A stretch of 64,000 bases of DNA from Bacteroidales bacterium (GTDB taxonomy: Bacteria; Bacteroidota; Bacteroidia; Bacteroidales; F082), in assembly GCA_030690365.1 (NCBI GenBank), contig JAUYGX010000042.1, positions 1 to 64,000 of the forward strand. The letters are read 5' to 3'. Position numbers and translations under genes: made by a program. The notes beneath the pieces are model-generated. The model was not told where the DNA came from. It worked only from the letters and a program-made list of their open reading frames with translations, and ran no database searches. This document shows positions 54,591 to 62,729 of this stretch, piece by piece (positions within the stretch are counted from its first letter, which is position 1; each line of letters begins with the position of its first letter).

Positions 54591-55472
54591 TTAATGATCG
54601 TAACCAAAACGTGAAAGTGCATTGTCGTCGTCGCGCCAATCCTTGTTTATTTTTACCGAAAGCTCGAGGTATACTTTCTTTTCGATAAAATTCTCAATAT
54701 CGATGCGGGCCTGGGTTCCTAATTTTTTAATGGCCGCCCCCTGATGCCCAAGGATAATGGCCTTTTGTGATTCGCGGCTAACAAAAATGGTAGCGTAGAT
54801 GCGATCGATTTTAGTGTCCTCCTTATAATCGTCGATCACGATTTCCACCGAGTAAGGAATTTCTTTTTTAAAGTTTAAAAGTATTTTCTCCCGGATGATT
54901 TCCGAAACAAAAAACCTGGCCGATCGGTCGGTGAGTTCGTCTTTGGGATAAAAGGGTTCATGAACCGGCAGTTTGGATTGAATCGAATCCAGCACCTTTT
55001 CGAGGTTAAAGTTATTCAATGCCGAGATTGGAATGATGTCGGCAGCGGGCAGCGCTGTTTTCCAGGCTTCTATTTGTGCCACCACCTTTTCCTGATCCGA
55101 TAAGTCAATTTTATTGATGAGTACCATCACCGGAATGGTGTATTTTTTTAACTTTTCGATGATTTCCATTTGTTCAAAAGGCAGATTTACCTCCGTCATA
55201 AGTAAAATAACATCCGCATCCTTGAGTGCCGTTTGAATATATTGGTTCATATATTCATGCATTTTGTACGAAGGATTTCTTACGATTCCGGGTGTATCCG
55301 AGTAAACGATCTGGAAATCGTCACCATTTACGATGCCTAAAATGCGGTGACGGGTGGTTTGAGCCTTCGATGTGATGATAGAAAGCTTCTCACCGACCAG
55401 CGCGTTCATTAACGTTGATTTGCCAACGTTCGGATAACCAATGATGTTGACGAATCCGGCCCTGTGTTCCAT
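54591..55472 (-). CDS. era: GTPase Era
   Basis: The product has 293 residues. G motifs are [23 protein letters not shown] and NKIDLSD, and the C-terminal KH domain has AIILGHQGAAIKKLGTQAR. Era binds 16S rRNA and helps 30S maturation. ATG 55472 (MEHRAGFVNI) is the family start; an upstream frame would run into the tRNA. It is followed by der on the same strand (36-base gap). Confidence 0.95.
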   Translation of the reverse strand: MEHRAGFVNIIGYPNVGKSTLMNALVGEKLSIITSKAQTTRHRILGIVNGDDFQIVYSDTPGIVRNPSYKMHEYMNQYIQTALKDADVILLMTEVNLPFEQMEIIEKLKKYTIPVMVLINKIDLSDQEKVVAQIEAWKTALPAADIIPISALNNFNLEKVLDSIQSKLPVHEPFYPKDELTDRSARFFVSEIIREKILLNFKKEIPYSVEIVIDDYKEDTKIDRIYATIFVSRESQKAIILGHQGAAIKKLGTQARIDIENFIEKKVYLELSVKINKDWRDDDNALSRFGYDH

Positions 55473-55490
55473 AAAGAATTTTAAGAAATA

Positions 55491-55522
55491 TTTGTTTTGC
55501 AAAGAAACAAAATATATCTTTG
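55491..55522 (+). promoter_or_regulatory. Promoter of the initiator tRNA gene (TTTG-N20-TATCTTTG)
   Basis: TTTG at 55491-55494 and TATCTTTG at 55515-55522 have canonical spacing. The tRNA begins 23 bases downstream. Confidence 0.65.
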
Positions 55523-55544
55523 CACCCGCTAACGCAAACCATAT

Positions 55545-55616
<72 letters not shown>

Positions 55617-55624
55617 CAAAAGGA

Positions 55625-55653
55625 AAAAGATCGTCAACAGGCGATCTTTTTTT
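55625..55653 (+). terminator. Terminator directly after tRNA-Met (inside the inserted element)
   Basis: AAAAGATCG / CGATCTTTT (9 bp) with loop TCAACAGG is followed by a T run. It lies 8 bases past the tRNA end. Confidence 0.8.
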
Positions 55654-55657
55654 ATTT

Positions 55658-55930
55658 ATGCGAGAAATGTATACAGTTTACGTTCTATACAGTCAATCCT
55701 ATAACAAGATCTATATTGGATATACCTCGGATCTGGCTCAGCGGTTTTTGTCTCACAATGAACTTTCAAAAAAAGGCTATACATGTCATTACAGACCATG
55801 GATTATAGCAATAACTGAGCAATATCAGTTAAAAAAGGAAGCAATGGATCGGGAGAAAAAATTAAAAGGCGGCCGAGGCAGAGTTTATATTTGGTCAGAA
55901 ATTAAAAGGTTGGGGCTCATATCCGCCTAA
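55658..55930 (+). CDS. Small GIY-YIG endonuclease
   Basis: The product has 90 residues: YTVYVLYSQSYNKIYIGYTSDL with the GIY-YIG pair as VYV/YIG, the Arg in DLAQRFLSHN and the Glu/Lys region KKEAMDREKKLKGGRGR. It is a single-domain nuclease of the kind often annotated as 'GIY-YIG superfamily' in Bacteroidota. ATG 55658 or 55667 may be used. The stop lies 7 bases before the distal copy of the tRNA repeat, so the gene fills the element. Confidence 0.85.
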   Translation: MREMYTVYVLYSQSYNKIYIGYTSDLAQRFLSHNELSKKGYTCHYRPWIIAITEQYQLKKEAMDREKKLKGGRGRVYIWSEIKRLGLISA

Positions 55931-55966
55931 GGCGGACATCGGTTCGAATCCGGTCCCCGCTACTTA

Positions 55967-56004
55967 AAAAAGACAGTTACAATAAAAAGTAATTGTCTTT
56001 TTTT
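55967..56004 (+). terminator. Terminator beyond the distal tRNA repeat
   Basis: AAAAGACAGTTAC / GTAATTGTCTTTT pairs over about 14 bp with one G-T, followed by more than six T. It probably was the original tRNA-Met terminator before the insertion. Confidence 0.75.
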
Positions 56005-56067
56005 TATTCTTTTTAGTGCTAAACACATTAACAAAACTTTCCACCCTACCTCACCAACATCACCCGC

Positions 56068-56212
56068 CCCCTCCATTGCCTGGATTGAAATCCAGGCTTA
56101 ATACATCGGTCGTGCCGATCCCGATACCAATCGGGACTTTGATGGTTGTGTAAATGATAATCACTATGGTATTTAAAAATCATCACCTGTCATCACTATC
56201 ATAAAAATCTGC
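56068..56212. repeat. 145-bp direct repeat, copy 1
   Basis: It matches copy 2 at 56338-56481 with four or five differences. It contains small hairpins CCTGGATT-GA-AATCCAGG and CCCGAT-ACCA-ATCGGG. No reading frame is conserved. A looser match continues on both sides (GTGTTCCAAT after each copy), so the full unit may be ~210-260 bases. Confidence 0.85.
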
Positions 56213-56337
56213 GCCTGTCCCGTTTGTACGAGGTCTCAATGACACCCAATCACAGTATTAATATGAAAAAATCTGTGATTATCCGTTCAACCCGTGTCAT
56301 CAGTGTTCCAATAACTTTACCTCATCATCACTACAGT

Positions 56338-56481
56338 CCCCTCCATTGCCTGGATTGAAATCCAGGTTTAATACATCGGTCGCACCGATCCCGATACCAA
56401 TCGGGACTTTGATGGTGTGTAAATGATAATAACTATGGTATTTAAAAATCATCACCTGTCATCACTATCATAAAAATCTGC
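56338..56481. repeat. 145-bp direct repeat, copy 2
   Basis: This is the second copy of the hairpin-rich unit, 125 bases after the first. It is followed by another palindrome, CCCCGATGGCCATCGGGG, at 56492-56510. The function is unknown. Confidence 0.85.
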
Positions 56482-56705
56482 ACCCAGCAGAGCCCCGATG
56501 GCCATCGGGGGGGTGTTCCAATGGGTATGGATTGGCGACTAAATATATCAAAAGGAGCTGAAATGCCTGATATCCGGGTGTTGCATCATGTTTTCTTTGA
56601 CAAGGGCTGGGACGGAATCTATCAGGACAAGCCCTGGTGGATGTTGTGGGATGCGAACAGGAGTTGCTTCCGGCGGTGGTTGATGCCCCGGAAACTCCCG
56701 GGCAT

Positions 56706-56743
56706 AAAAAAACCTTGCAACCGGCATGTCACAAGGCTTTTTT
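56706..56743 (-). terminator. Terminator of the small minus-strand gene pair
   Basis: On minus, GCCTTG ... CAAGG is followed by seven or eight T. It lies 32 bases after the stop of the 60-residue gene. Confidence 0.6.
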
Positions 56744-56774
56744 GGCGGGCTTTTTGCCGGATCTTATCCGGCTC

Positions 56775-56957
56775 TTAAAGGAAAAAGGATCGCTCATTAA
56801 TAATAGAATAAAGTCTGAAGCGTTTTTTGCCTATCGGCTCAAAAAAATAGACTTTACTGTCTTTAGTGAAAATGTTAGCGTTTACATCTTTCACGTTTTT
56901 TTCAATCAAACCATTGGTTTCTATTTGCCTCATCGAATAGTATTGATTTACTTCCAT
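56775..56957 (-). CDS. Hypothetical 60-residue protein after the zinc ribbon
   Basis: The protein is charged, without membrane segments (MEVNQYYSMRQIETNGLIEK at the start, KVYFFEPIGKKRFRLYSI near the end). It starts 9 bases after the stop of the zinc-ribbon gene and is followed by a terminator, which supports a two-gene unit. No family was recognised and the call rests on context. Confidence 0.45.
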   Translation of the reverse strand: MEVNQYYSMRQIETNGLIEKNVKDVNANIFTKDSKVYFFEPIGKKRFRLYSIINERSFFL

Positions 56958-56966
56958 AGCAGGTAA

Positions 56967-57119
56967 TTATTTCATTTTTAATATAAACCCATCCTTTTTA
57001 CAAATGGGACATTGAGAATCTTTTATGATACTAATATATCCACACCTATCGCACTTGTAGTACTTCTGCTGTTGCACTTTAGTTTTTTCCGAGTTTTTAT
57101 TTGCGCTAAACGTAAACAT
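56967..57119 (-). CDS. Zinc-ribbon mini-protein (rubredoxin-like knuckles)
   Basis: The product has 50 residues read on minus from ATG 57119. A lysine-rich start (MFTFSANKNSEKTKVQQQK) is followed by YYKCDRCGYISIIKDSQCPICKKDG, split between two CxxC knuckles 10 residues apart. This predicts one zinc or iron site. The aromatic-CxxCG-x-CPxC pattern is like rubredoxin/rubrerythrin tails but too short for rubredoxin. Function is unknown. Confidence 0.65.
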   Translation of the reverse strand: MFTFSANKNSEKTKVQQQKYYKCDRCGYISIIKDSQCPICKKDGFILKMK

Positions 57120-57430
57120 TTAATCCGTGTTTGGAAGGGTGTTCGCAAACCGCGTGCCAAACTATTTGGGGGTGTTTTAAAAATTTGCTAAGTATCACTA
57201 AAAGAGAATGATATAAATTGATGATCGTTTTTAGAGGGTAAGCATATTTTTCTAGATTACGATTTCCGTAATCGTCTTCCTCTACATATTTGGATAATTT
57301 TACGAAATCGGAATGTCTTTCGGTTGTGCAAAAATGCATAAACAGGTACAGGAACCAGCAATGTTATTATTTTTGTAGATAAATAGCCTTGTTTATGGCA
57401 CTAAAACTACTTGTTGACAATTTATTAGGA
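57120..57430. other. Intergenic region upstream of the thioredoxin-like T9SS gene
   Basis: There is no convincing gene. A 77-codon minus-strand frame (57106-57339) overlaps the zinc-ribbon start and resembles nothing known; it may be decayed coding sequence. No promoter of the TAnnTTTG type was identified with confidence. Confidence 0.4.
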
Positions 57431-58222
57431 ATGATGAAAAAATATACACTTTTATTTTTTGCGCTTTATTGGTTTTCTGCATTTTCGCAAACTACACTTA
57501 ACGAGGCAGTTGACTTTCATGTTAAAACAATTGATGGAGAAACCATTTATCTTTTTCCGCTGCTCGACGACCAGCAGCAGGTTGTTGTGATTGATTTTTT
57601 CTCAACCTCCTGCGGACCTTGTCAGGATTACGCACCTGATTTTCAAGCATGTTACGAAAAGTTTGGTTCAAATCAGGGCAATGTGTATTTCATGGGTTTA
57701 AATTGGGGTAATGACAATGACGGAGTGCGCGAATTCGATTCAATATTTGGATTGACTTATCCCACGGTAAGTGGAATCCAGGGAGGGGGTAACATTGTGT
57801 ATGGAGAGTACAATATTCTTTCTTACCCTACTGTTGTTGTGATAACACCTGATCATCAGATTGTTGAGCAGTACATTTGGCTGCCGGACGAAAACAATAT
57901 TACTGAAGCGGTTGTAAACGCCGGTGGTGTTATTGTTGGATTGGATGAAAGGACATTGCTTGGGCATCAGGTAAATATTTTCCCTCAACCGGCAAATGAT
58001 TTTGTAAACATATCGTTGGATATAACCGGCATGAGCAACCTGACGTTTGACCTGTACCAACTCACCGGCAGACGGATTTTCACTCAATCGTTTTCAACCC
58101 GGGTTGAAGGCCTGGAACAATTTCACATTGAACTTCCGGAGCTCACCGATGGAATGTATTTACTGAAAATAAGCGATGATAAGGGCTCAATAACAACCCG
58201 AAAAGTAACTGTGATCAACTGA
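57431..58222 (+). CDS. TlpA/redoxin-like protein with T9SS sorting domain
   Basis: The product has 263 residues with a signal peptide (MMKKYTLLFFALYWFSAFSQ). A thioredoxin fold (~30-170) has the redox motif FFSTSCGPCQDYAPDF and the cis-Pro loop LSYPTVVVITPD. The last ~75 residues are a type A T9SS domain (NIFPQPANDFVNI ... GMYLLKISDDKG). It is a secreted or surface thiol oxidoreductase. ATG 57431 or 57434 gives the signal peptide; earlier starts do not. It converges on deoC with a 2-base gap. Confidence 0.87.
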   Translation: MMKKYTLLFFALYWFSAFSQTTLNEAVDFHVKTIDGETIYLFPLLDDQQQVVVIDFFSTSCGPCQDYAPDFQACYEKFGSNQGNVYFMGLNWGNDNDGVREFDSIFGLTYPTVSGIQGGGNIVYGEYNILSYPTVVVITPDHQIVEQYIWLPDENNITEAVVNAGGVIVGLDERTLLGHQVNIFPQPANDFVNISLDITGMSNLTFDLYQLTGRRIFTQSFSTRVEGLEQFHIELPELTDGMYLLKISDDKGSITTRKVTVIN

Positions 58223-58224
58223 TT

Positions 58225-59022
58225 TTAGTAACTTCCGCTGGCCGGGCCTCCTGTTACAATAGCTACGCTGGCCCCCGCTCCGATGCGGGTTGCCCCGGCA
58301 TTAATCATGGCTACCGCCGTTTTAAAGTCGCGAATACCTCCGCTGGCTTTAACCCCCATCTTTGGTCCGACTACCCTGCGCATGAGTGCAACATCCTCAA
58401 CGGTAGCCCCGTTTCCGGTAAAGCCGGTACTTGTTTTTACAAAATCGGCCCCTGCTTTTTTAGAAATTTCACAGGCCAGTATTTTTTCAGCTTCGGTTAA
58501 TAAAGAAGTTTCGATGATCACCTTTAAAATGGTATTGCTTCGGCAGGCACGCTTGATGGCCCGGATGTCTTCTTCAACCAATTTTAAATTACCTGATTTT
58601 AATGCGCTGGTATTGACCACCATATCCAGCTCATGGGCACCGTTGGCAAGTGCATTTCTGGCTTCAAATGCTTTGCTGCGGGTATCCATTTCTCCCAAAG
58701 GAAAACCAATAACAGAGCATACTTTAACATCTGAACCCCTGAGTTTTTTGGCAACAAATGGTACCCAGGACGAATTTACACAAACAGATTTAAAATGATA
58801 TTGCAGGGCTTCATTGCATAGCTTGGTAAACTGATCCTCTGTGGCACCCGGTTTTAGCAATGTATGATCAATGTAACCAGCTAATTCAGCAGGACTTATG
58901 CTGCCACCTGAGGTATTTTTGCCCGAAGTACTGCTTTTAACAGCATCTTCAGTGATCTTCATTTTTTCAAGCTTCGAAAGCACTTCTTTCGTAATTTTTT
59001 CAATCAATTCGTTCTCTTCCAT
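58225..59022 (-). CDS. deoC: Deoxyribose-phosphate aldolase with microcompartment targeting peptide
   Basis: The product has 265 residues, about 40 longer than free DeoC. It cleaves 2-deoxyribose-5-phosphate to acetaldehyde and glyceraldehyde-3-phosphate. The Schiff-base lysine is in DFVKTSTGF, the second lysine in GVKASGGIRD and the Asp in HELDMVVN. The first 20 residues (MEENELIEKITKEVLSKLEK) form an amphipathic helix joined by a Ser/Gly linker, the usual encapsulation peptide. It is the last visible gene of the microcompartment operon. Confidence 0.94.
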   Translation of the reverse strand: MEENELIEKITKEVLSKLEKMKITEDAVKSSTSGKNTSGGSISPAELAGYIDHTLLKPGATEDQFTKLCNEALQYHFKSVCVNSSWVPFVAKKLRGSDVKVCSVIGFPLGEMDTRSKAFEARNALANGAHELDMVVNTSALKSGNLKLVEEDIRAIKRACRSNTILKVIIETSLLTEAEKILACEISKKAGADFVKTSTGFTGNGATVEDVALMRRVVGPKMGVKASGGIRDFKTAVAMINAGATRIGAGASVAIVTGGPASGSY

Positions 59023-59028
59023 ATTCCT

Positions 59029-59592
59029 TTACATTCTTTCAATTGACATCATTTTATTAATTCTGGGCCAATGTCGTCCACCTTCAAAACGGGTTTCGAG
59101 CCATAATCTCGCCATCGAAGCCATATCCGAAATAGAATGCATGGTGGTTCCCATGGTCAGGACATTGGCATTGTTGTGGGCACGGCTGTTGACGATGGTT
59201 TCGGGACTCCAGCACAGGGCTGCCCGAATTCCGTTTACCTTGTTACAGGCCATGGACGAGCCAATACCGGCTGCATCCAGCATGATACCACGTTCACATT
59301 CGCCGCTGGCCACCTTTTTGGCCACAGCCAAAGCAAAATCAGGATAATCAACTTTGGCGGTGCTATTGTTGGTGCCGACATCAAACACCTTGTAGCCCAC
59401 TGTTTCCAGATAGCTCTTCAGGGCTTCTTTCGCCTCAAATGCTCCATGATCGGCACCGATAACAATTCTGCTTACACGGTCTTTGAGTTGGTTGTCCTGG
59501 TAAGTACCCATGTTTTTTTCTGTGGTTAAAGTTCCCTTATTTTGAGTTTGCAAAGTTGCAACTTTTCTTAATCTCTTTATTCTTTTTATCAT
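59029..59592 (-). CDS. RpiB/LacAB-family sugar-phosphate isomerase, catalytic Cys absent
   Basis: The product has 187 residues. Family features are IVIGADHGAFEAKEALKSYL, VGTNNSTAKVDYPDFA and SRAHNNANVLTMG. The active-site loop that reads CGTGIG in RpiB is here LDAAGIGSSMACNK, so the catalytic cysteine is lost. ATG 59592 overlaps the EutN stop (ATGA); a later start, MGTYQDNQ at 59511, would remove a lysine-rich leader of 27 residues. Its position in a DeoC microcompartment operon fits the sugar-phosphate-utilising (SPU) class. Confidence 0.85.
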   Translation of the reverse strand: MIKRIKRLRKVATLQTQNKGTLTTEKNMGTYQDNQLKDRVSRIVIGADHGAFEAKEALKSYLETVGYKVFDVGTNNSTAKVDYPDFALAVAKKVASGECERGIMLDAAGIGSSMACNKVNGIRAALCWSPETIVNSRAHNNANVLTMGTTMHSISDMASMARLWLETRFEGGRHWPRINKMMSIERM

Positions 59593-59858
59593 GACGATAT
59601 TTCATCAACGATGGCAGCCACCACCGTTTTTATCGTGAAAGCTTCGGGATCACCGATGATCTGTCGGGCTGAATTTCCTTCTTCGATGGTCAGGACAAAA
59701 TCGTCAACTCCGGCTTGAACGCAATCGATGGCCAGAAAGGAAGTGCCGTTATAAATCCCTTTGGGATCGACCGGTTGAACTACAAGGATTTTTCTTGATT
59801 CATAGCCTTTGGCTGCGGTGGAAGAAACCACGGTTCCAATCACTTTTCCCAGTCTCAT
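59589..59858 (-). CDS. EutN/CcmL microcompartment vertex protein (BMC-P) 4
   Basis: The product has 89 residues: MRLGKVIGTVVSSTAAKGYE, then KILVVQPVDPKG, AIDCVQAGVDDFVLTIEEGNSARQI and VVAAIVDEI, the full OB-like pentamer family pattern. BMC-P pentamers cap the corners of the shell. It overlaps both neighbours by 4 bases. Confidence 0.93.
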   Translation of the reverse strand: MRLGKVIGTVVSSTAAKGYESRKILVVQPVDPKGIYNGTSFLAIDCVQAGVDDFVLTIEEGNSARQIIGDPEAFTIKTVVAAIVDEISS

Positions 59859-60130
59859 GCTCTTGTTGTTAGATGTATATCGTCTACAATGCCCATTACC
59901 GCAGCATCACAGGGGTTCATTTCTCTTTCGATGATCCGGCTGGCTTCCTTACTGGTTTCATAATAAATAATCTGACCCACATCCGATTGAAGTGTGTCCA
60001 CCGCCACAAGTACATCGCCGGTATTTTCCAGTTTTTCGTTCAAAGGCTGAATCAAAACAAGTTTCAATCCCTCAAAGGATTCCACTTTTTGTGTGCTTAC
60101 CACTCTGCCAATAATTTTACCAAACTTCAT
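59855..60130 (-). CDS. EutN/CcmL microcompartment vertex protein (BMC-P) 3
   Basis: The product has 91 residues: MKFGKIIGRVVSTQKVESFE, LKLVLIQPLNEK, VAVDTLQSDVGQIIYYETS and AVMGIVDDIHL. It overlaps the next BMC-P gene by 4 bases. Confidence 0.93.
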   Translation of the reverse strand: MKFGKIIGRVVSTQKVESFEGLKLVLIQPLNEKLENTGDVLVAVDTLQSDVGQIIYYETSKEASRIIEREMNPCDAAVMGIVDDIHLTTRA

Positions 60131-60143
60131 CTTTCAACTCCAA

Positions 60144-61559
60144 TTAGATAATTCTAAAATAATCTACCAGGGTACATCGCCGTTCGCGGGTAAAGGTCCT
60201 GGCGCGTGTTACCCCTTCACCGGTAGGACTGGCAATTGTAAAGGAAGCAAAACCCGCACCACCTTCTCCCAAACCGGCATAGCTGGGTCCGTTTTTAATG
60301 AATATGGAACAATTCATCGCTTTGGCCATTTTGCTTAACTTGGCAATATTGAGCGAGTGCATGATGGCGGTATGTCTGAATCCATGCTCACAACGAACGG
60401 CTAAATCGATAGCTTCGTCCACATTTGGAACACGGACCAAAGGCATCACAGGCATCAATTGCTCCGTCCACACCAATGGGTGATTGGTATCCACTTCACA
60501 AAGCAGTAACCGGGTAGTATCGGGAACTGTCAGACCGATGGCCCAGGCGATTTTGGAGGCATTTTGTCCTACATAGGTTTTGTTGGCACTACCTTCGTGA
60601 CCGGGTCTTCCGGGATCGGCAATCACCAATTCGGTTACTTTTTTAATTTGTTCCGGCGACAAAATGTAGGCGCCGTTTTTTTGCATTTCAGCTTTCAGTG
60701 CATCAGCCACCGAATCTACCACAATGGTCTCTTTTTCGCAAATGCAAATCAGGTTGTTGTCGAAGCTGGCTCCTGCAACAATATCTTCACCGGCCTTCAC
60801 AATATCGGCCGTTTCATCCACCACAACGGGCGGGTTCCCCGGGCCTGCTGCAATGGTTTTTTTCTCCATCCGCATGGCGGCTTTTACCACTCCCGGGCCA
60901 CCGGTAACCACTAAAATTGATACTTTCGGATGGCTCATCATCTCTTGTGCCGATTCAAGAGTTGGGTTTTCGATGGTGGTGATCAGATTTCCAGGGCCTC
61001 CCGCTTCGATAATGGCTTTGTTTAAAAGACTGACCAGAAATGCGGAAACCTTTTTAGCCGCCGGGTGTGTGTTGAAAACCACTGAATTTCCCGCCGCAAT
61101 CATGCCAATGCAATTGCTGATAATGGAGGCTGTTGGGTTGGTGCTGGGCGAAATAGATCCAATTACACCGTAAGGAGCACGTTCAACCAAGGTAAGTCCG
61201 TGATCGTCGGAGAAAGCTTCGGGAAGAATGTCTTCCACACCGGGGGTCTTTTTGATGGCCAGTTCGTTCTTTATCACTTTGTCTTCCCATCTGCCCATGG
61301 CCGTTTCTTCGCTGGTCATTTTTGAGAGCAATTCAACATGGTCCTGCGAGGTTTTCCTGATATTGGCAATGATATCTTTGCGGATTTCCAGGGTAAGGCT
61401 TCCCAGATTGTGAAATGCAACTTCGGCCGCTTTTACCGCCTGGTCGATGGTGGCAAAAATCCCGGCTTTTGAGGTGGCACTTTCGTTGATGGCATTCAAT
61501 TTTATGTCCTGCAAAGCCTCCTTGACCAACTTTCGTATATTTTCTTCTAACTCATTCAT
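60144..61559 (-). CDS. CoA-acylating aldehyde dehydrogenase (EutE/PduP-like) with targeting peptide
   Basis: The product has 471 residues. It oxidises acetaldehyde with CoA and NAD to acetyl-CoA. Motifs are PYGVIGSISPSTNPTASI, VVTGGPGVVKAAM, GPGNPPVVVDETADI and the catalytic cysteine in SFDNNLICICEKE. The N-terminal MNELEENIRKLVKEALQDIK is an amphipathic encapsulation helix. Here it would remove the acetaldehyde made by DeoC inside the shell. Confidence 0.93.
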   Translation of the reverse strand: MNELEENIRKLVKEALQDIKLNAINESATSKAGIFATIDQAVKAAEVAFHNLGSLTLEIRKDIIANIRKTSQDHVELLSKMTSEETAMGRWEDKVIKNELAIKKTPGVEDILPEAFSDDHGLTLVERAPYGVIGSISPSTNPTASIISNCIGMIAAGNSVVFNTHPAAKKVSAFLVSLLNKAIIEAGGPGNLITTIENPTLESAQEMMSHPKVSILVVTGGPGVVKAAMRMEKKTIAAGPGNPPVVVDETADIVKAGEDIVAGASFDNNLICICEKETIVVDSVADALKAEMQKNGAYILSPEQIKKVTELVIADPGRPGHEGSANKTYVGQNASKIAWAIGLTVPDTTRLLLCEVDTNHPLVWTEQLMPVMPLVRVPNVDEAIDLAVRCEHGFRHTAIMHSLNIAKLSKMAKAMNCSIFIKNGPSYAGLGEGGAGFASFTIASPTGEGVTRARTFTRERRCTLVDYFRII

Positions 61560-61573
61560 CTATCACAATATTA

Positions 61574-62137
61574 TTACATAAAGAAAGGCCTGATTTCCTT
61601 GTGTGGTTGAGGAATAATGGTGTCCATGCCCAGAAGGTTTTTCTCTTTGGCTTTTGAGGTTCCTGCTTTTATTGCCGATTGTACAGCATCCAAACTACCC
61701 ATCATTTTTACATAGGATTTTCCACCATAACCGTCCGCCAGCCGGATTTCGATAATTTTAACGCCGCCTTCCTTGGCTGCCCTGTCGGCCGATTCGATAC
61801 CCGAAACAATCGACAAAGTTTCGATGATGCCAATGGTGTTCCATTCTCCAATATGGATGGTGTTACCAATGGCCGGAATTACATCGGGATGGACCTGTGG
61901 CAGAAAAAGTTTATCAACAATATTGTCTCCGGCCGTATCGCAACCGGTATTGTAGGCATATTCCACGGAAGCTACGTCGCCACTAAAAATAACCAGGTAT
62001 TTACCCGAACTGATGGTACGGGCTTCAATAATTTGAATGGGAGCCACTTTTACCATTCTATCAAGTGCCTGAAATCCAATTACAATGCTGCTAAATTCCA
62101 ATGCCCCCAGGACAATAATATTTTTCTTTTCCATCAT
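61574..62137 (-). CDS. Tandem-domain shell protein (BMC-T, PduT-like)
   Basis: The product has 187 residues with two BMC domains. The first is ALEFSSIVIGFQALDRMVKVAPIQIIEA with GDVASVEYAYNTG, the second is IGIIETLSIVSGIESADRAAKEG with GSLDAVQSAIKAG. It ends IIPQPHKEI. The Cys in YNTGCDTAG lies elsewhere than the Fe-S cysteine of PduT, so a cluster is not assured. Trimers form pseudo-hexameric tiles with a larger pore. Confidence 0.92.
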   Translation of the reverse strand: MMEKKNIIVLGALEFSSIVIGFQALDRMVKVAPIQIIEARTISSGKYLVIFSGDVASVEYAYNTGCDTAGDNIVDKLFLPQVHPDVIPAIGNTIHIGEWNTIGIIETLSIVSGIESADRAAKEGGVKIIEIRLADGYGGKSYVKMMGSLDAVQSAIKAGTSKAKEKNLLGMDTIIPQPHKEIRPFFM

Positions 62138-62421
62138 TTTTTATAAACCACTTTATCGTTTTCGTCCATCAGGTCGATAATTCCAACGATGATTGCATCG
62201 ATGGCTTTGTTGGAAGTTGTTTTGGTTTCGCGTGCCGAAGTACTTTCCGAAATCATAACCAACTCGCCGTTTCCTGCACTTACCAGATCAAGCGCCACCA
62301 GAAAATCGTTTTTAAGCTCTCCTTTTTGATTGCATTTATTCACCAATAAGTAGCTACCTCCCTGAATGTCAATGCCATTCGAGCTACTTGTGATGGTTCC
62401 TACAACTTTTCCCAGTATCAT
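62134..62421 (-). CDS. EutN/CcmL microcompartment vertex protein (BMC-P) 2
   Basis: The product has 95 residues: MILGKVVGTITSSSNGIDIQ, YLLVNKCNQKGELKN, VALDLVSAGNGELVMISESTSAR and AIIVGIIDLMDE. It overlaps the BMC-T gene by 4 bases. Confidence 0.93.
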   Translation of the reverse strand: MILGKVVGTITSSSNGIDIQGGSYLLVNKCNQKGELKNDFLVALDLVSAGNGELVMISESTSARETKTTSNKAIDAIIVGIIDLMDENDKVVYKK

Positions 62422-62430
62422 GTGGCGATT

Positions 62431-62724
62431 TTAATGTTTTTGATAGGTAAAGACCCCGTTTTGCTCAATGACATCGACAATAGCTACCACAGTAGCATCT
62501 GTGGGTAATCCCTTGGTGGTTTCTGCCATGCGGGCACTACTCCCGGAGACGTAAAACACAATTTCGTTCAGTCCGGCACCAACGCCATCCATCGCTACGA
62601 TGAAATCGTTTTTACCTTGCATACTGACGGGATCGATTTTCTCAAGCAGCAACAATTTTAAACCTTCCATTTTTGTGGCTTTCTGGCTCGAAACCACTGT
62701 ACCTGTTACTCTGGCCAAAATCAT
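62431..62724 (-). CDS. EutN/CcmL microcompartment vertex protein (BMC-P) 1
   Basis: The product has 97 residues: MILARVTGTVVSSQKATKME, LKLLLLEKIDPVSMQG, VAMDGVGAGLNEIVFYVSGSSAR and TVVAIVDVIEQ. It is the first of four paralogous vertex genes in the operon, placed directly after a BMC-H gene. Confidence 0.93.
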   Translation of the reverse strand: MILARVTGTVVSSQKATKMEGLKLLLLEKIDPVSMQGKNDFIVAMDGVGAGLNEIVFYVSGSSARMAETTKGLPTDATVVAIVDVIEQNGVFTYQKH

Positions 62725-62729
62725 AATGT

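Larger units (their letters stand above)
55618..55963 (+). mobile_element. GIY-YIG mini-element inserted at the 3' end of tRNA-Met
   Basis: A 27-bp direct repeat of the tRNA 3' part (CATCGGTTCG ... CCGCTAC) occurs at 55591-55617 and 55937-55963. The 346 bases from the end of one copy to the end of the other contain only a hairpin and a GIY-YIG nuclease gene. A second terminator-like hairpin lies just past the distal copy, as if the original tRNA terminator had been pushed away. The insertion regenerates a full tRNA. Confidence 0.75.

Noticed and set aside
56521-56778. Plus-strand frame of 85 codons after the 145-bp repeats
   Set aside because: It runs through palindromes and the minus-strand terminator, shows no family features, and its composition (many Trp, Arg, Cys) looks like chance translation.
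57106-57339. Minus-strand frame of 77 codons
   Set aside because: It overlaps the start of the better supported zinc-ribbon gene and matches no known protein; it could at most be decayed coding sequence.
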